In this document: positions 41,401 through 52,790 of the stretch, one piece after another
How the letters are laid out: every line of letters begins with the position of its first letter
Position numbering within the stretch: the first letter of the stretch is position 1
DNA from: Cymbomonas tetramitiformis
Lineage: Eukaryota > Chlorophyta > Pyramimonadophyceae > Pyramimonadales > Pyramimonadaceae
Assembly (NCBI GenBank): GCA_001247695.2
Contig: LGRX02035488.1
Location: 35,729 to 99,728, forward strand
Length of the DNA: 64,000 nucleotides
Direction: 5' to 3'
The notes under the pieces: generated by a model
Database searches by the model: none
Seen by the model: only the letters and a program-made list of their open reading frames with translations
What the model was told of the DNA's origin: nothing
Position numbers and translations under genes: made by a program

Positions 41401-41830
41401 GCGGGTCCGGGGTCGGTCCGGGGTCGGTCCAGGGTCGGTCCATGCACCACATGCTGCCTTAAAGCATGGCCATACGGGTCCATGCGAGGTCCCCCACGCC
41501 AGCGGCGAGGAATCCGTGGTGAGATTTCGATGGACACATGGACCCCACCGATGGACCGACGAAACACCGCATGGACCCATGGTGAAATGTCGCATGGACC
41601 GAGAAATCAGTGGTACCACGTGTGGGACCCACCCCGGACCGATAGGGATTTTTGGACCAATCTAGTGGTAAAAACCCGAAGGCTTCATCGACGGGTCCAT
41701 GTGATCCATTTTTCACGGGTCCATGTGGGGTCCATGTGGTCCATACGGGTCCATATGGGGTCCATGCGGGGTCCCTATTGGTCCCGGGACCGCATGGACC
41801 CGTCCTTATTTGGTAGGGGCGACCGGGGGG
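41400..41830. repeat. Degenerate GGTCCATG repeats
   Basis: Many close copies of GGTCCATG, GGGTCCAT and GGTCGGTCC occur in both orientations (41405-41460, 41690-41800), with intervening unique sequence. Reading frames through it are not informative. Confidence 0.7.
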
Positions 41831-41910
41831 CACAGTGGACAAACACGCATCTTGGGAGGCACAGTGGACAATCATACACGCATCTGAGGGGCATTGTGAA
41901 GACACACGCA

Positions 41911-42399
41911 NNNNNNNNNNNNNNNNNNNNNNNNNNNNNNNNNNNNNNNNNNNNNNNNNNNNNNNNNNNNNNNNNNNNNNNNNNNNNNNNNNNNNNNNNN
42001 NNNNNNNNNNNNNNNNNNNNNNNNNNNNNNNNNNNNNNNNNNNNNNNNNNNNNNNNNNNNNNNNNNNNNNNNNNNNNNNNNNNNNNNNNNNNNNNNNNNN
42101 NNNNNNNNNNNNNNNNNNNNNNNNNNNNNNNNNNNNNNNNNNNNNNNNNNNNNNNNNNNNNNNNNNNNNNNNNNNNNNNNNNNNNNNNNNNNNNNNNNNN
42201 NNNNNNNNNNNNNNNNNNNNNNNNNNNNNNNNNNNNNNNNNNNNNNNNNNNNNNNNNNNNNNNNNNNNNNNNNNNNNNNNNNNNNNNNNNNNNNNNNNNN
42301 NNNNNNNNNNNNNNNNNNNNNNNNNNNNNNNNNNNNNNNNNNNNNNNNNNNNNNNNNNNNNNNNNNNNNNNNNNNNNNNNNNNNNNNNNNNNNNNNNNN
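41911..42399. other. Assembly gap
   Basis: 489 unresolved bases. Frames that pass through it cannot be interpreted. Confidence 1.
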
Positions 42400-42966
42400 C
42401 ATGATCTGATTAGTAGCCGACAAGAATGTTGTTGCCATAGGAATTAGCCACGAAGAAGTGAAAAAATCATCCATGGTAGAACGTAGGGTTGCAATCTTGC
42501 AAATGATTAGAGAGATGCGCTTAGGTTGGCGGGCGGCAATGTAAGTAAGGCATGTATATAAATGTAAAGGTGTGTGGGGCATGCAATATTTTGGGGTAGG
42601 ATTGTTGGTGATACAAGTAAACACGTGTTTCAGAAATGTGACAGTGGCAAGGAGAGTGTGGGCAAGTCCCCGACTACACAAAGGTATCGGGTTGGCAGCC
42701 CAAAATTTGTGTGGATCCCTTCTTGTGGCGGGCCATGGGCATTCAGGCATTCCAAGCAAGTAGACAACTTTCTTGATTCAATCCTTAGCCACACACCGTG
42801 GAAAGCAAAGGGGGTTGAGTAGCGGTATTAAGCGGCAATTATAGGTTGAATACCCTTCCAGAGGGTTGTCTACTTGGGAGAAATGCCCGTCACTTGCCTG
42901 AGTACACTTAATAATGGATAAGATGAGTATAGAGGGGGGTGCATGCATAACTTGCAATGAAGTGCC
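42400..42966. other. Spacer right of the gap, no gene
   Basis: Short frames only. CAAGTAGACAACTTTC (42758) and GTTGTCTACTTGGG (42865) form an inverted pair around about 100 bases. Confidence 0.4.
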
Positions 42967-43510
42967 CTGACCGTTTTCAGGGCCTGAAAGGCATTCCCAG
43001 GCCCTGAAAAGTCTTTTGCAGGGCCTGATAAGCATTTTTAGGCCCTGAAAAGTCATTTTCAGGACCAGAAAACCATTTTCAGGCCCTGAAAACTCATTTT
43101 TAGGCCCTGAAAATGACTTTTCGGGGCCTTATGTGAATTTTCAGGGCTTGGAACACTGTTAAAGTTCAGGCCCTGAACTTTTTTTTCAGGGGGATAGATG
43201 GGGACATGAGAATATAATTCTAAACTTTATATAACACGAAAAGTGAATAAAAAGTTCAGGCCCTGAAAAACAAGTTCAGGGGGGTTCTTAAGAGTGTGAA
43301 TTCCAAATTTTCAGGCCCTGAACTTTTGTGGAAAACTTATATTAACCATGCGGTTTTTTCTAAGGTGTATAGCTAGCCTAGTATAAAACAAGATCAGACC
43401 CTGAAAGTCATTTTCAGGGCCTGAAAGTGGTTTTCAGGCCCTGAAAAATATTTTCAGGCCCTGAAAATATTTTTCAGGGGGTAAATTTTCAGGGCCTGAA
43501 AATTTCAATC
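42967..43510. repeat. Array of TTTTCAGGCCCTGAAAA palindromes
   Basis: About 18-20 copies of CAGGGCCTGAA or TTCAGGCCCTGAA, at irregular 20-30 base spacing, many flanked by AAAA/TTTT. The motif is a palindrome apart from its central base. Between 43160 and 43400 the array is interrupted by AT-rich stretches. It looks like a degenerate satellite; no gene. Confidence 0.85.
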
Positions 43511-44525
43511 GTAAGTAGCCCCCCATATGCCGGATTTACTCACGTAGGGTGCGTTAAGGGATTCAAACTCGGTTTTTATGAGTTCTGTAACATTGACGGG
43601 GGTTGCGATCTTCTAGATATAAAATGGTATCAAAAGATTGCGAACCCGATGTCACAGAACTCGTAAACCAGCCGAGTTTTCGCCCCCATGGGCAGGAGCG
43701 TAAGTGATAAGCTGACGGACGACCGACGAAGATCTTGAACCAACATAATCTGATTTATGAAGACCGTGAATTCTGTTTTATTTTTGCCATGGATTCGTAC
43801 CGCACCGTAAGATGTGTTGGGTAGTCTGGCTACGAACACTCTGAGGGTGCAATACGCTGCGTCCGGTCCAGTCTGGAACACGGGATTCTGCGTGCGGACG
43901 GTGGGTAAATCTTCCGAGTTTTCCATCGTCTCGTCCTATAAGGGAACGAAGCAATATCGAGGGATTTTCTGGGGGGTTCTGCGATGACTACAAATGGCAC
44001 CATGGCTACAAAATGCTGGGGCGGCGTGGTAATCAAAATGTGATGGTTAACCCCCCCCGCAAAGCGTGGGCAGCTCTACGCGTGCGTATGTTAAATTGCG
44101 TGGCGTTAGTTGATATGATTATATCCCATATTGATCGACGCATTACGATATGCGTTATCTTAGTTTAATATCTATCCTCCCGACTCTTGCTTGACCTATG
44201 TTTAGTCGTTCCTTTGTATGGTAGGCTTTGTGCACAGCAAAACACATTTTGCTAGGTTTTAGTCCCACTGCTAGCTAGAATGGTTTATGATTTACTCACA
44301 AGCCACTTGATGGCCGCCTGAGCCGCAACTGGTGGCACGTGTAGAATATCAATGCTAGAATGCGGCATCCGTGGGCATGGCATACGCCAGAGCTGAGATG
44401 AATTGTGAATAGCAACGCAAATTGTACGATCTAAATCCATCAGATCTTTTTAGATGTGCTAGCTTTTTGACATTAGAAGTACAGGTTTGGGATATGCTTT
44501 TTACATGAATGGGTCTTATTTCTAG
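43511..44525. other. Spacer without recognised gene
   Basis: A GGATTTACTCAC block is followed by short minus frames (43630-44036) that share no known motif. A duplicated CTGGCCGATC-like pattern is not present. I see nothing I can name. Confidence 0.35.
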
Positions 44526-44756
44526 ATGGCTTATTGGTACTGCAAGACATACAACAATTTTTTTGCGTACATCCCCATCTTATCATCCAAATTGCCGACA
44601 CTTGCTGAGAAGTCACTATTCATACCTTCAAAGTTGAGCAATAGACAGCGATGCTTGGAAGTGTCTAGGCCCATATTTTATCCTATTTGGTATCTCCAAC
44701 AATTGACCCCTCTAGATGATAGCTTCATGCTTTCCTTCACAGAAAGCTTGAGTTGA
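44526..44756 (+). CDS. Unrecognised short frame
   Basis: 76 codons from ATG (MAYWYCKTYNNFFAYIPI, later FYPIWYLQQLTPLDDSFM) to TGA. It is hydrophobic and Tyr/Phe-rich, unlike the surrounding short frames. No domain is seen and no neighbour supports it, so it may be chance. Confidence 0.25.
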   Translation: MAYWYCKTYNNFFAYIPILSSKLPTLAEKSLFIPSKLSNRQRCLEVSRPIFYPIWYLQQLTPLDDSFMLSFTESLS

Positions 44757-45918
44757 AAAGTCACCAAGCTGAATTTTTTATGGGCCATACGGCTGCATAA
44801 TTAATACCATACAATGTTGGTAGTTACTCGATGAGCCAGACTACATCAGCCTGTAGCAGTGAAGGGCGCAAGGTGTTCAAGCTTTGCAACCACACCTGAC
44901 TCTTGCTTGTGAGGTGGGACCACTTACATCTCAGTCTTACACATGCAGGTGTGAGTGAGCAAGCTCTTGCGGCATGCATACACCGCAGTGAATACATTTC
45001 AAATGTACTGAGCAGTTCTACATGAATTCAGAAGGGAGGGTGCTGACTTCCGGAGGGCGCCCCGTGGATGACCTGTTTGCACACACCACCACCCAGTAAG
45101 AGATCTTCAGTGGTGCACAACAAATCAAGTTCCGCTTATTCGCGAGGACATTTATCTCTTCGATCGTAACAACTGTTTGCTTTCGTGCAGGAAGGGCCCT
45201 TTAGAGCACGTCTCAAAACGGGTGCTATGAAGTCCGTCATGCATGGCAAGTTGCGAGCAATAGGATACCCTTCTTCAGCAAATTTTAAAGTATGGGTCTT
45301 GGGTAGCCGGTGTAGCTCATGTTTCAAAGTGCTTGAGATAGGCCGTTTTGTGAGCGTCTGAACTCATGCACGACGAGAGCCCTTTGTGTGCACGCCTTGA
45401 TCGGTCCTGAGCATAGGGAGCCCTTTCTGGGCAACCGGCGGATGAGCCTGAGGTAACTAAACACAGTTGCAAGCTGGTGTGTGAGGGGTTGATATTGGCC
45501 AGGGCGGATACCTGAGTATTTAGACGATTATTTCCATATTCACAAAATTCGGACTGAATAGACCTCCCGTTCTCATGTTTGGTGATACAATCTTGGTAGT
45601 GAGAGAGCTCTGTGCTTACAGTCCGATGCTCTGCAGTTTGCAAGCAACGAGTGAGCAATTTGTCTCTCCGACAATGTGGTGGTCACATGACTGAAAAACA
45701 GAGTTGGGAGTCGAGAGAGACTCAGACTTCCCCCAGGGGGGGGTTAAACCACCCAGTGGCCCTCTTCGGCAGTTGCTTAGAATGTCAGGAGAGATATCTA
45801 CGTGTTATAAAGCCACCTTCAAGCCACGTATAGCAGCGGACAGGCAGCACTTCGGGCTTGCGTACTTGCAGAAGAAGGAGTGTGCAGGTGGGTGAGATAA
45901 AGAATTCCAGCAACTCAC
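44757..45918. other. Spacer without supported gene
   Basis: Short frames only. A TTCCCCCAGGGGGG hairpin lies at 45727 next to CAGACTTCC, the same pair as at 40740. The stretch may include introns of the minus-strand gene to the right. Confidence 0.35.
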
Positions 45919-46341
45919 CAATTGGACTGGGAATGTCAGGGTTCACATCGCTCGTCCACCCGTACTTGTGAGACTCCAGGAGGGGGTCTCCATACTCCTG
46001 CACGCAAAATGTAGATCGAGAAACATACAGTAAATTCTTCTGCTCATAGAACGTCTTTCGTAACGTGACCCTGACCGTAGTATCCACATCCAGCTGCATA
46101 TACACCCCACTGCTGCGTCCGGTTTATGGTGCCCCTTGTTTAACAAGCTTCCGTGTTTGATGAGGAGAAGGGAGTGGCGGGGGGGGGACTGGTCTCAAGG
46201 CAGCACTACTGCAGTTGAAATACAGTACTCCAAAATTGCAATGCGATGACGGAGAAATTCAAGAGGGTGCCAATAATGATAGACGTTGCACTCACCTCTG
46301 AGTAGGGAACATCGCGTCGCCGATGCTTTCGCAAGTGTCCT
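45919..46341 (-). CDS. Two splice-bounded exons of an unknown host gene
   Basis: One exon runs from tatgcag|CTGG (46093) to CAATTG|gtgagt (45919). It reads LDVDTTVRVTLRKTFYEQKN, then LLYVSRSTFCVQEYGDPLLE and SHKYGWTSDVNPDIPSPIG. A second, upstream exon runs from ttcctcag|AGG (46341) to CAGAG|gtgagt (46296), with 46 bases. Both have canonical borders and good codon character. No family is recognised. The gene continues in both directions through unresolved introns. Confidence 0.5.
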
Positions 46342-47615
46342 CTGAGGAAACACAGGTATTTGAGAAACACAAGTACGTCAGCGAGGAGGTTAACATGCTC
46401 TTCGAACACATCTTCTTACCCACCTTGACGCTTTCGACGTGTAAGGCACATAATCTTTCAGGAGGGAGAAAACAGGTGAGCCGTATCCTCGAAAGGTATC
46501 CAAAAACCGTGGCGCTTCGCGAGTTCTATGCGTGTGGTGGATGGGCAGGCAGGCTGTCGTGCAGCAGGCTGGATATGGGTGTCCGATGGTGGGGATGGGC
46601 TGTCGTACAACAGCGTTTCACGTTATGATACCACCTTTTTTTGTGCAGAGTTCACGCAGAACGCTTTGGAAGCTTACTGCCTCTTAAAGCAGAGCGAGAG
46701 TGCGCATCATGAGTACACCTCATGAGTACAGCTTGCAATTGACAACGGACAGCTAAACACAAACGGCAGACAGCATGCATATGCCCTGGTGCGTACTCAC
46801 CGGAATAGCTCCCCGCTGGTATACTGACAGGGGCTAGGAGGCGGTTCACAGTGGCCTCTGAGAGTGTCGAGGGCGCGGTAAAAGTTCTCCCACGAGTAGG
46901 GACCAGGCTTGCCCAAAGCCTGCCAACATTCCGCAAGCCAGGCTTTCTCGAATGATGGAAAAAAGCGGGCAGGCTAATTAAGTTGCAACCAGCAGAATCA
47001 ACAGCACTCACTGACGAATTCATTAATTCAAGCCACGCTTACTTATGTGAAGACGCCGATAAGTTGAAACAGCGTTTCCTCGGAGGCTTTCTTACTTGAG
47101 CTACGAGACTGGCGCATACCACTTGCGAACTCAGGCTGGCGCGCATCACCTGCCTAGGCGCGTGTTTGACCAATAACTTGACCACTGCCTTGAGCAAGAC
47201 TGGCCCACGGCACGTAGGAAAGACACCGCGCTGGGTCACCGTTGCAATTCAGCCTTTTGTCCTGGTTTGAGGTGTACGTGTTTCGCGTAAAATGAAAGCT
47301 GGTGGTTACTGCTCCGATACACTTGCCTAGTGGAGCAAGTCGGATTTGATGCGTCCGAGGTGGGGGAACTCATGATATTTGTGGTGGAGGCGTTAGGAAT
47401 AGCAGCTGTGGGACGAGAGCGCAGAATCACCGTTTTGATAACGCGTGTTTCAAGGTCGTCCGGAGCACGGCCCTGTACATACTCGATAACAAGTATCAGC
47501 ACATGGTAACACCGAGGCAGATTCTCGACCCCATCACGGACTTCCGCATCAATTAATAATCAAACCAAATTCGCCTCATAGATACGCCCTTGATTGCAAA
47601 CTCTTGCAGTGGAAG
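46342..47615. other. Intron-like spacer with unresolved exons
   Basis: The stretch between supported minus-strand exons has short frames on both strands with no recognised motif. A plus-strand stretch at 46510-46620 (TTCTATGCGTGTGGTGG) is GC-richer and may be coding, but I cannot support it. Confidence 0.3.
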
Positions 47616-48094
47616 CTATCTTGCGCGCACGCGAAAATACACTGGCAGATTGGTCTGCACGCACTCGAAAGATGCGGGACATTCTCCACGGAGATAAATC
47701 ACATGCAAGAAACTATGCGGCATCAAAAAGGAAGCGCCAAGCTCTTCGCCTCGGATAAATAAGTGGACCTCCTCTGCTTCTCCAAAGAACACAAGGCGCC
47801 AGTAGCCAAGATAAACGGTGACACAATGTGCGTCGTAGTCTGACACAATCAGAAGTCTCCTCGCACTCGTTTATAAGGGCCTCTAAGGAAGCGCACCTTA
47901 TGAACTAGCGTTAAGAACTCAGACACTTTTGCGTCTGTTATCATTCCGTTAACGTCCGCACACTTATTGAATTTTGCGCTGTGCCCAACAAACCACGTTC
48001 TTGTAAAAGACAGAGAGTACTCATTTGCAAGAATTGCCACTACAGGCGATGATTGCACAAGGATCGAAGTTCTTTTCTTGGCTAAAAGTTTCAT
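47616..48094 (-). CDS. Unknown protein, two frames joined by a shift
   Basis: An ATG at 48094 opens MKLLAKKRTSILVQSSPVVA, later TWFVGHSAKFNKCADVNGMI and VHKVRFLRGPYKRVRGDF. In the next frame SDYDAHCVTVYLGYWRLVFF, GEAEEVHLFIRGEELGASFL and HSFLHVIYLRGECPASFECV follow. The two meet at about 47846 and a one-base change would join them. The protein is well ordered in character (alternating hydrophobic strands) but I do not recognise it. It may be another exon of the gene at 45919-46341. Confidence 0.4.
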
Positions 48095-49305
48095 GAAATG
48101 TTCAACCTACGCAACAAGACCTATCATAAAAGCGTAGTAGCATAGATGTGCGTGTTCGGTCCCCGCTAAGTGTGGTGGTAGAGGGCGAAAAGTGCGAGAT
48201 GAAGGACATCGAACAGGCGGTGGGATTTACTTGACGTCACTCATGTCCAGAGATGAGAAGTTGATAATGGAAAGCCTCTTCTGCGAAAATATGGAAGCAT
48301 CCCCACTTCCGTGGGCAGTCATGCCAAACATAGCCATCTACGCTGCTACTCAGAATTCGACCTGGTGAAGTGTGTTTTCAAAGGAGGGTATCCTCCACAG
48401 GCCGCCGAGAGCAAAGCCGAGTTGGAATGCAAAGTCTAGTCCTCAAGCTAACAATTCTAAGCGTATGCGCATATACTGTTGAGAAATTTATTTCCGTATA
48501 AATTCCCGTCGGTCAAAATATTGCTTTTAGCGACAGCACCTTAGACCTTTCAGTTGCAATAGACCCTTCGCGTGAGGCGGAGGTTCGGTATTTTCCCTTG
48601 TTCCTAATTTGTTTGTTAAAATTTTCTATTTTGCTCCTTTTTTCTCCTTCTTCGGGCGGGGGCGGGGGCTAACGCTAACGTCATTCGCCAGTCGAGTGTC
48701 ATGTCATGTCATGTAATGTCATGTCATATATCATGTCATGTCATGAGTAACGAGAGCTACCGTGTCGTGACACGTGCAGAGAAATGTCGTACACACCCCG
48801 GCAACCCCCCTCCTCCCCCCGGGGGTGTCCAAGCAAAGTCCAAGCGAAAAAATAATAATAATAAAACATTTACGTCGGCTGTTTGGGCAATGTCCTAGGA
48901 ATGCCAGTCTTCCAAGGTGCAAGCACAATGGGGGCTATTGCTGGATTTGGCACAGCGACACCTAAAATCTGTCACCTGCCTCATCCTAGAGTAGTGTCTG
49001 GGTGACCGTCACTCGTCGTAGGCCGAAACCTAATCCCAGGTATATGTTCATCTCTTTGATCTTATCAATCTGACCGTTCTCATATCGAAACCCTATCTTA
49101 GGGTATAACGACAAATAGATATATATCGGCCATGTATATCTAGCAGGTTTTGGTTCGCACCATCGATCGCTTTTACACTGCTTCTACTATGAGTGGCTAA
49201 GCCGCGCCGACGCTTGGGATGGAGTGAGCGGTCGCTAGGGGAGCACGCGCGGTTCAGTGCGGGTATGGCCTAGGCAGCTTGGTTGATTGAGCGGCTTCGC
49301 GGACG
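48095..49305. other. Spacer with ATGTC repeats and a C-rich tract
   Basis: ATGTC repeats occur at 48700-48745, and CCCCGG and CCTCCCCC runs at 48799-48830. Short frames are repeat-derived. No gene is supported. Confidence 0.4.
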
Positions 49306-50028
49306 GTGCACTTGGGCGTTTTGCGAGTTGATTTTACGTTGGCTGGATTTTGCCGTACTTCTGGTCGATATCACACCGCGTTTGCGGTACCCGGGAATCC
49401 TTTAAGTCCACACGACTTCATCGAGTTTTTTCGTCCTTATCCGCAAGTTTACGCTCTCGACGACCACCACCTCTTGGCCGCCACCACCGCGACCGCTTCC
49501 CGATCACACCAAGGCTCTATATCGATATTTCCGATAACCGATACTATCGATATATCGTATTTATCGCCGATTATCGGATTGCAATGTCTAACTATCGATT
49601 GTGCAGGTTTTGGTGTTCCATATTTAATTTATAACAAATTACATATAAATGTCCAAGTAATCGATTATTTATCGATTGTGCCGATTATCGATACCGTTTT
49701 TCGGATATCGGATTGTATCGATACCGAAAAACCAAACCGATATAGAGCCCTGGATCACACCCGCTTGCTCCACCCCTACTGTCATTTCATCATGGTAGCC
49801 ATCAGATCATCTTCGAGCGCTCCTCTGCGGAGGAGGAACCTAGCGACTATTTTCGACCAAGCTGCTGCCCGACATGCAGCCACTCCCGGGACTCCTACGG
49901 CGACTGTCCCTCCGGCAGCGGGACCCCCTGCGACGTTCGTGGCAGCTGTCCGTACTTTCATAAGGAATTACGCCATGTTTTTATCCGTCCAAAAGGAATT
50001 GCCGCGTAGATCGATCGCAACGTTTTAA
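49306..50028 (+). CDS. Unrecognised frame interrupted by a hAT-type MITE
   Basis: A 240-codon frame that reads through the MITE at 49510-49752, so its middle part is element sequence, not protein. The outer parts are plausible: before it, GVLRVDFTLAGFCRTSGRYH and LSPHDFIEFFRPYPQVYALD; after it, an ATG at about 49793 opens MVAIRSSSSAPLRRRNLATI, FDQAAARHAATPGTPTATVP and TFVAAVRTFIRNYAMFLSVQ. The latter is Ala/Pro-rich and could be an independent short gene or a Gag-type N-terminus. No domain is recognised. Confidence 0.35.
   Translation: MHLGVLRVDFTLAGFCRTSGRYHTAFAVPGNPLSPHDFIEFFRPYPQVYALDDHHLLAATTATASRSHQGSISIFPITDTIDISYLSPIIGLQCLTIDCAGFGVPYLIYNKLHINVQVIDYLSIVPIIDTVFRISDCIDTEKPNRYRALDHTRLLHPYCHFIMVAIRSSSSAPLRRRNLATIFDQAAARHAATPGTPTATVPPAAGPPATFVAAVRTFIRNYAMFLSVQKELPRRSIATF
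49510..49752. mobile_element. hAT-type MITE, 243 bp
   Basis: The ends are CAAGGCTCTATATCG and its complement CGATATAGAGCCCTG; one base differs. An exact 8-bp target duplication, GATCACAC, flanks it (49502-49509 and 49753-49760). Terminal CAGGG and 8-bp duplications are characteristic of hAT elements. The interior is made of ATCGAT-type repeats (CGATAACCGATA, CGATTATCGG). No coding capacity. Confidence 0.92.
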
Positions 50029-51084
50029 TTGGCTCTGCGCACAACGACGTTTCGAACTCTGCGATGACACTTCATGTCTTTGTTCCCTTCATTTCTCGAT
50101 CCAGACATCGTCTTCATTCCTTAAAACGCAAATACATCGCCACGTCATCATTTGTGGGAGACGCTCTCTCGCGACCCATCCAAATTCATGGTCCATCGCG
50201 GTGGTGTCACAACATCTCAAAATGCATTTTCGATGAGTGGACTGCCACACGGCAAGTGCTGCCGCGATCGGAGCGAATCCCTATTTTGAAAATATCTGTG
50301 TCAGAATGACATTAATCGGATATCTCGAATTTTAATTCCAAAAAATAAAATCAAACGCTAGGCTATTTTCGTTTCAGACTGACCTGTAGAGATCTGTAGA
50401 GTAGTGACTACTATATAGTAGTCAGTCTTCAAAAATCACCCTCGAGTGTTAAGGGAAAATCACTCTCCGGCCGCGTCCTCGTCTACAGTCAAACAGTGAA
50501 AGAGATGAGTGTCACAGTCGTCACATTTATTTCAGGAAGGGAATCCGAATGTCGCATGCCATATGCCATGTGTATGATACCATATGCCATGCCATCAGAT
50601 GCACGTTTGTAATGTAATCTGTGTCGACAGGATGACACCAACGTTAACTTCTGCCTTTTGAAGGTTTTGGGGAAAATCTGACGAGCTTTATCTCAGCTTT
50701 TTTATCAAGACCAGCGCTGTTTTCCATTCGACATATCCGATATTAGAGCCTGATTTCTACGGAATCATAAGCGATTATTTCTTAACGTATGCGCGGATAC
50801 CCCTTTGCTGTTGAGTCTCAGTCGAGCGCATATGCTCGCACACTCGCCTTGAAGCCAACGGGCGTTGAGAAACGAACGAACTGCATGTTTGAAAGTATTG
50901 CTACTGTAAGCTGAGTAATATATGCCGCGCTTGCTGACTCATGTGCGTGTACGGAGACAGTTCCCCGTGGTGCTGAAAAGTCAGCAGCATAGTGGACGCG
51001 GCATATTTGAGAAAGCACTGCGCCCTCGTCAAGAGACATATATAGAGACCTGACAGCTATATAGAGTTTGTAAACTCTTCTTAC
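50029..51084. other. Spacer without supported gene
   Basis: It contains the short inverted pair GACTACTATATAGTAGTC (50405-50422) and ATATGCCATG repeats (50562-50595). The frame on the minus strand from 51084 to 50818 is intron sequence beyond a donor. I can support nothing else. Confidence 0.4.
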
Positions 51085-51294
51085 CCCTAGAAATACGACT
51101 CGCCTGAAACGAGTATCACATAATATCCATTTACGCTGGTCAAGTTTCAAACGCTGTTCTTCATATTCCCCGGTGACGAACAAAACCGAGCACGTATTGC
51201 ACCGCAGAGTTGGAACACGAATTTTGATTAGCGCAGCCCCGAATTTGGTCAGCGCAATACGCGTTTTGGTGTTGGTCACAAGGCGCAAGCACAA
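51085..51294 (-). CDS. Exon of an unknown gene
   Basis: The frame MCLRLVTNTKTRIALTKFGA, later CNTCSVLFVTGEYEEQRLKL, DQRKWILCDTRFRRVVFLG, ends at the donor CTAGGG|gtaaga (51085). The start is uncertain; there is no clear acceptor close upstream. Good codon character, no known motif. It may belong with 51649-51891 or with the exons at 46-48 kb. Confidence 0.4.
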
Positions 51295-52049
51295 AGTTAT
51301 TTACGCAGTTGTACTCAACATGGCTCTACAACATTAGTCGCATACTTGGGTCTCCCTTGGCGGAGCTCGCTGGCGGATCACCGACGACAGTCGCAGAGCA
51401 GCGGATTTATGTATTTATGCTCGGTGGCCGGCAAGCGTAACTGGATTTCATAGCAGCGAATGCGTAAGTACTTTCCACAGTACAGTTTCATTTGTCCACG
51501 AGGTAAAGTGATACCTGGCGCGCTTGGGTTGATGCCTTGCTCTGACCTTTTCACGACGTCGCGGACTCGCGTGCCGTTCTAAACGATTGCTGACCTGATA
51601 TGCAGTTCAAAGTGCAACTCAACTACTGTACGTTTAATTTGCGTTATTTCATACGTGTTGATCTTTTTTGCAATTTCCTTGAAAGTCTCCTTCGAGGGGG
51701 ACCACTGTCATGCCTTCTCGAATGGAAACGAACGACGGCAAGCCATCCAAAGCAGAGTGCCGCACATGATAGAGGATGTGGGCGATACCTAAGGCATACA
51801 CACTATGGCACATTTTAAATGTAGGAATGACGATTAGAACCATGACAGACTTGTAGAACTTCTTCATCACTTTGCGGGAGTCACTGATCAACTGATGCAG
51901 GCTTTTGCTTCATCTGCACGGGCGAAATAGACATTAAGACAGTGCAAACTATAACCTGTGAGGTTGCTTATCACTTTTTGACGGATTTGTGCTAACAAAA
52001 CTGAATTTTGTACATATGTTGTTTGTGTGAAAACTTCTCAGATCGGATC
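51295..52049. other. Spacer with a weak minus frame
   Basis: A minus frame at 51649-51891 (KVMKKFYKSVMVLIVIPTFK, then MCHSVYALGIAHILYHVRHS) looks hydrophobic and could be an exon, with no supported borders. The rest holds nothing named. Confidence 0.3.
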
Positions 52050-52264
52050 AATGTCTATTCCACCTGTGGACTCCGAGGATGAGGAAGTGCGAGCACCACC
52101 TGGTCAATGGTGGGACTTTAGTTTCCGTACACGTTACTGAAGATCTGCTACCAAGCTTAGCTCCTTTTCTCGGGCCCCATAGTCTTGCTGTTGGGGACAC
52201 TATCATCATCTACCGGTTTTTCGAAGACGGAGTACTTACAGGTTGGGGTCCATATATTTATTGA
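52050..52264 (+). CDS. Possible short coding region, two frames
   Basis: An ATG at about 52050 reads MSIPPVDSEDEEVRAPPGQW and ends soon. In another frame NGGTLVSVHVTEDLLPSLAP, then SLAVGDTIIIYRFFEDGV follow to 52264. Either may be an exon; no motif is recognised. Beyond it lies a microsatellite. Confidence 0.3.
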
Positions 52265-52272
52265 GGTACGTT

Positions 52273-52276
<4 letters not shown>

Positions 52277-52318
<42 letters not shown>
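52277..52318. repeat. (TA)n(TG)n microsatellite
   Basis: ATATATATATGTGTG continues as TG repeats to about 52316. It is a simple dinucleotide repeat. Confidence 0.95.
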
Positions 52319-52319
<1 letters not shown>

Positions 52320-52790
52320 ATGGCATGGTGGCTTGCCAGATGAAATCTTTCTGAATGTAAAAGTTTTTGGGTGCCCCGCAGCGCCGTATGCTGTGCGAAT
52401 GTTTGGCAAGGTCCGCCACAGTGTTATATGCTTTCTGAGTGTGCTAATGGCAGGGTGCACCGCCTGTGCCATGCTGTATGCTTGTTCAATGTGCTGAAGG
52501 CAGGGCCCCCGGCCAGCTTCATGCTAGATGCTTTCAAAATATGCTGATGTCCGGTTGCGCCGAAGTATCATGCCTGGATGCCTTGTAATGGAGCTGTTGG
52601 CAAGGTGCACTTCCAGTGCCGTGCTGGATACTTTCTGTATGTGCTTAAGGCAGCGTGCCCCGTCAGCACCGTGCCGGATACCCTGTAAATATGGAGAAGA
52701 TGGTGCCACAGTGTGCCCTGCTGCAGCGCTGTGCTGTATGCCTTTTAAATATGTTGAAGACAGGGTGCCTGCAGGTGTGCTGAGCGCAGA
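52319..52790. repeat. Diverged repeats of TGCTGTATGC type
   Basis: Loose copies of the block TGCTGTATGCnTnTnnAATnTGnTGAnGGCAGG occur from about 52386 to 52760, about 85-105 bp apart (TGCTGTATG, TGCTAGATG, TGCCTGGATG, TGCTGGATAC and so on). They are probably an old diverged minisatellite. The 100-300 codon frames that pass through it on both strands are not credible genes. Confidence 0.6.

Noticed and set aside
41044..42447. A 467-codon protein spanning the gap
   Set aside because: About a third of it is unresolved bases, and the part before the gap is GGTCC repeats; only the finger-containing first part is supported.
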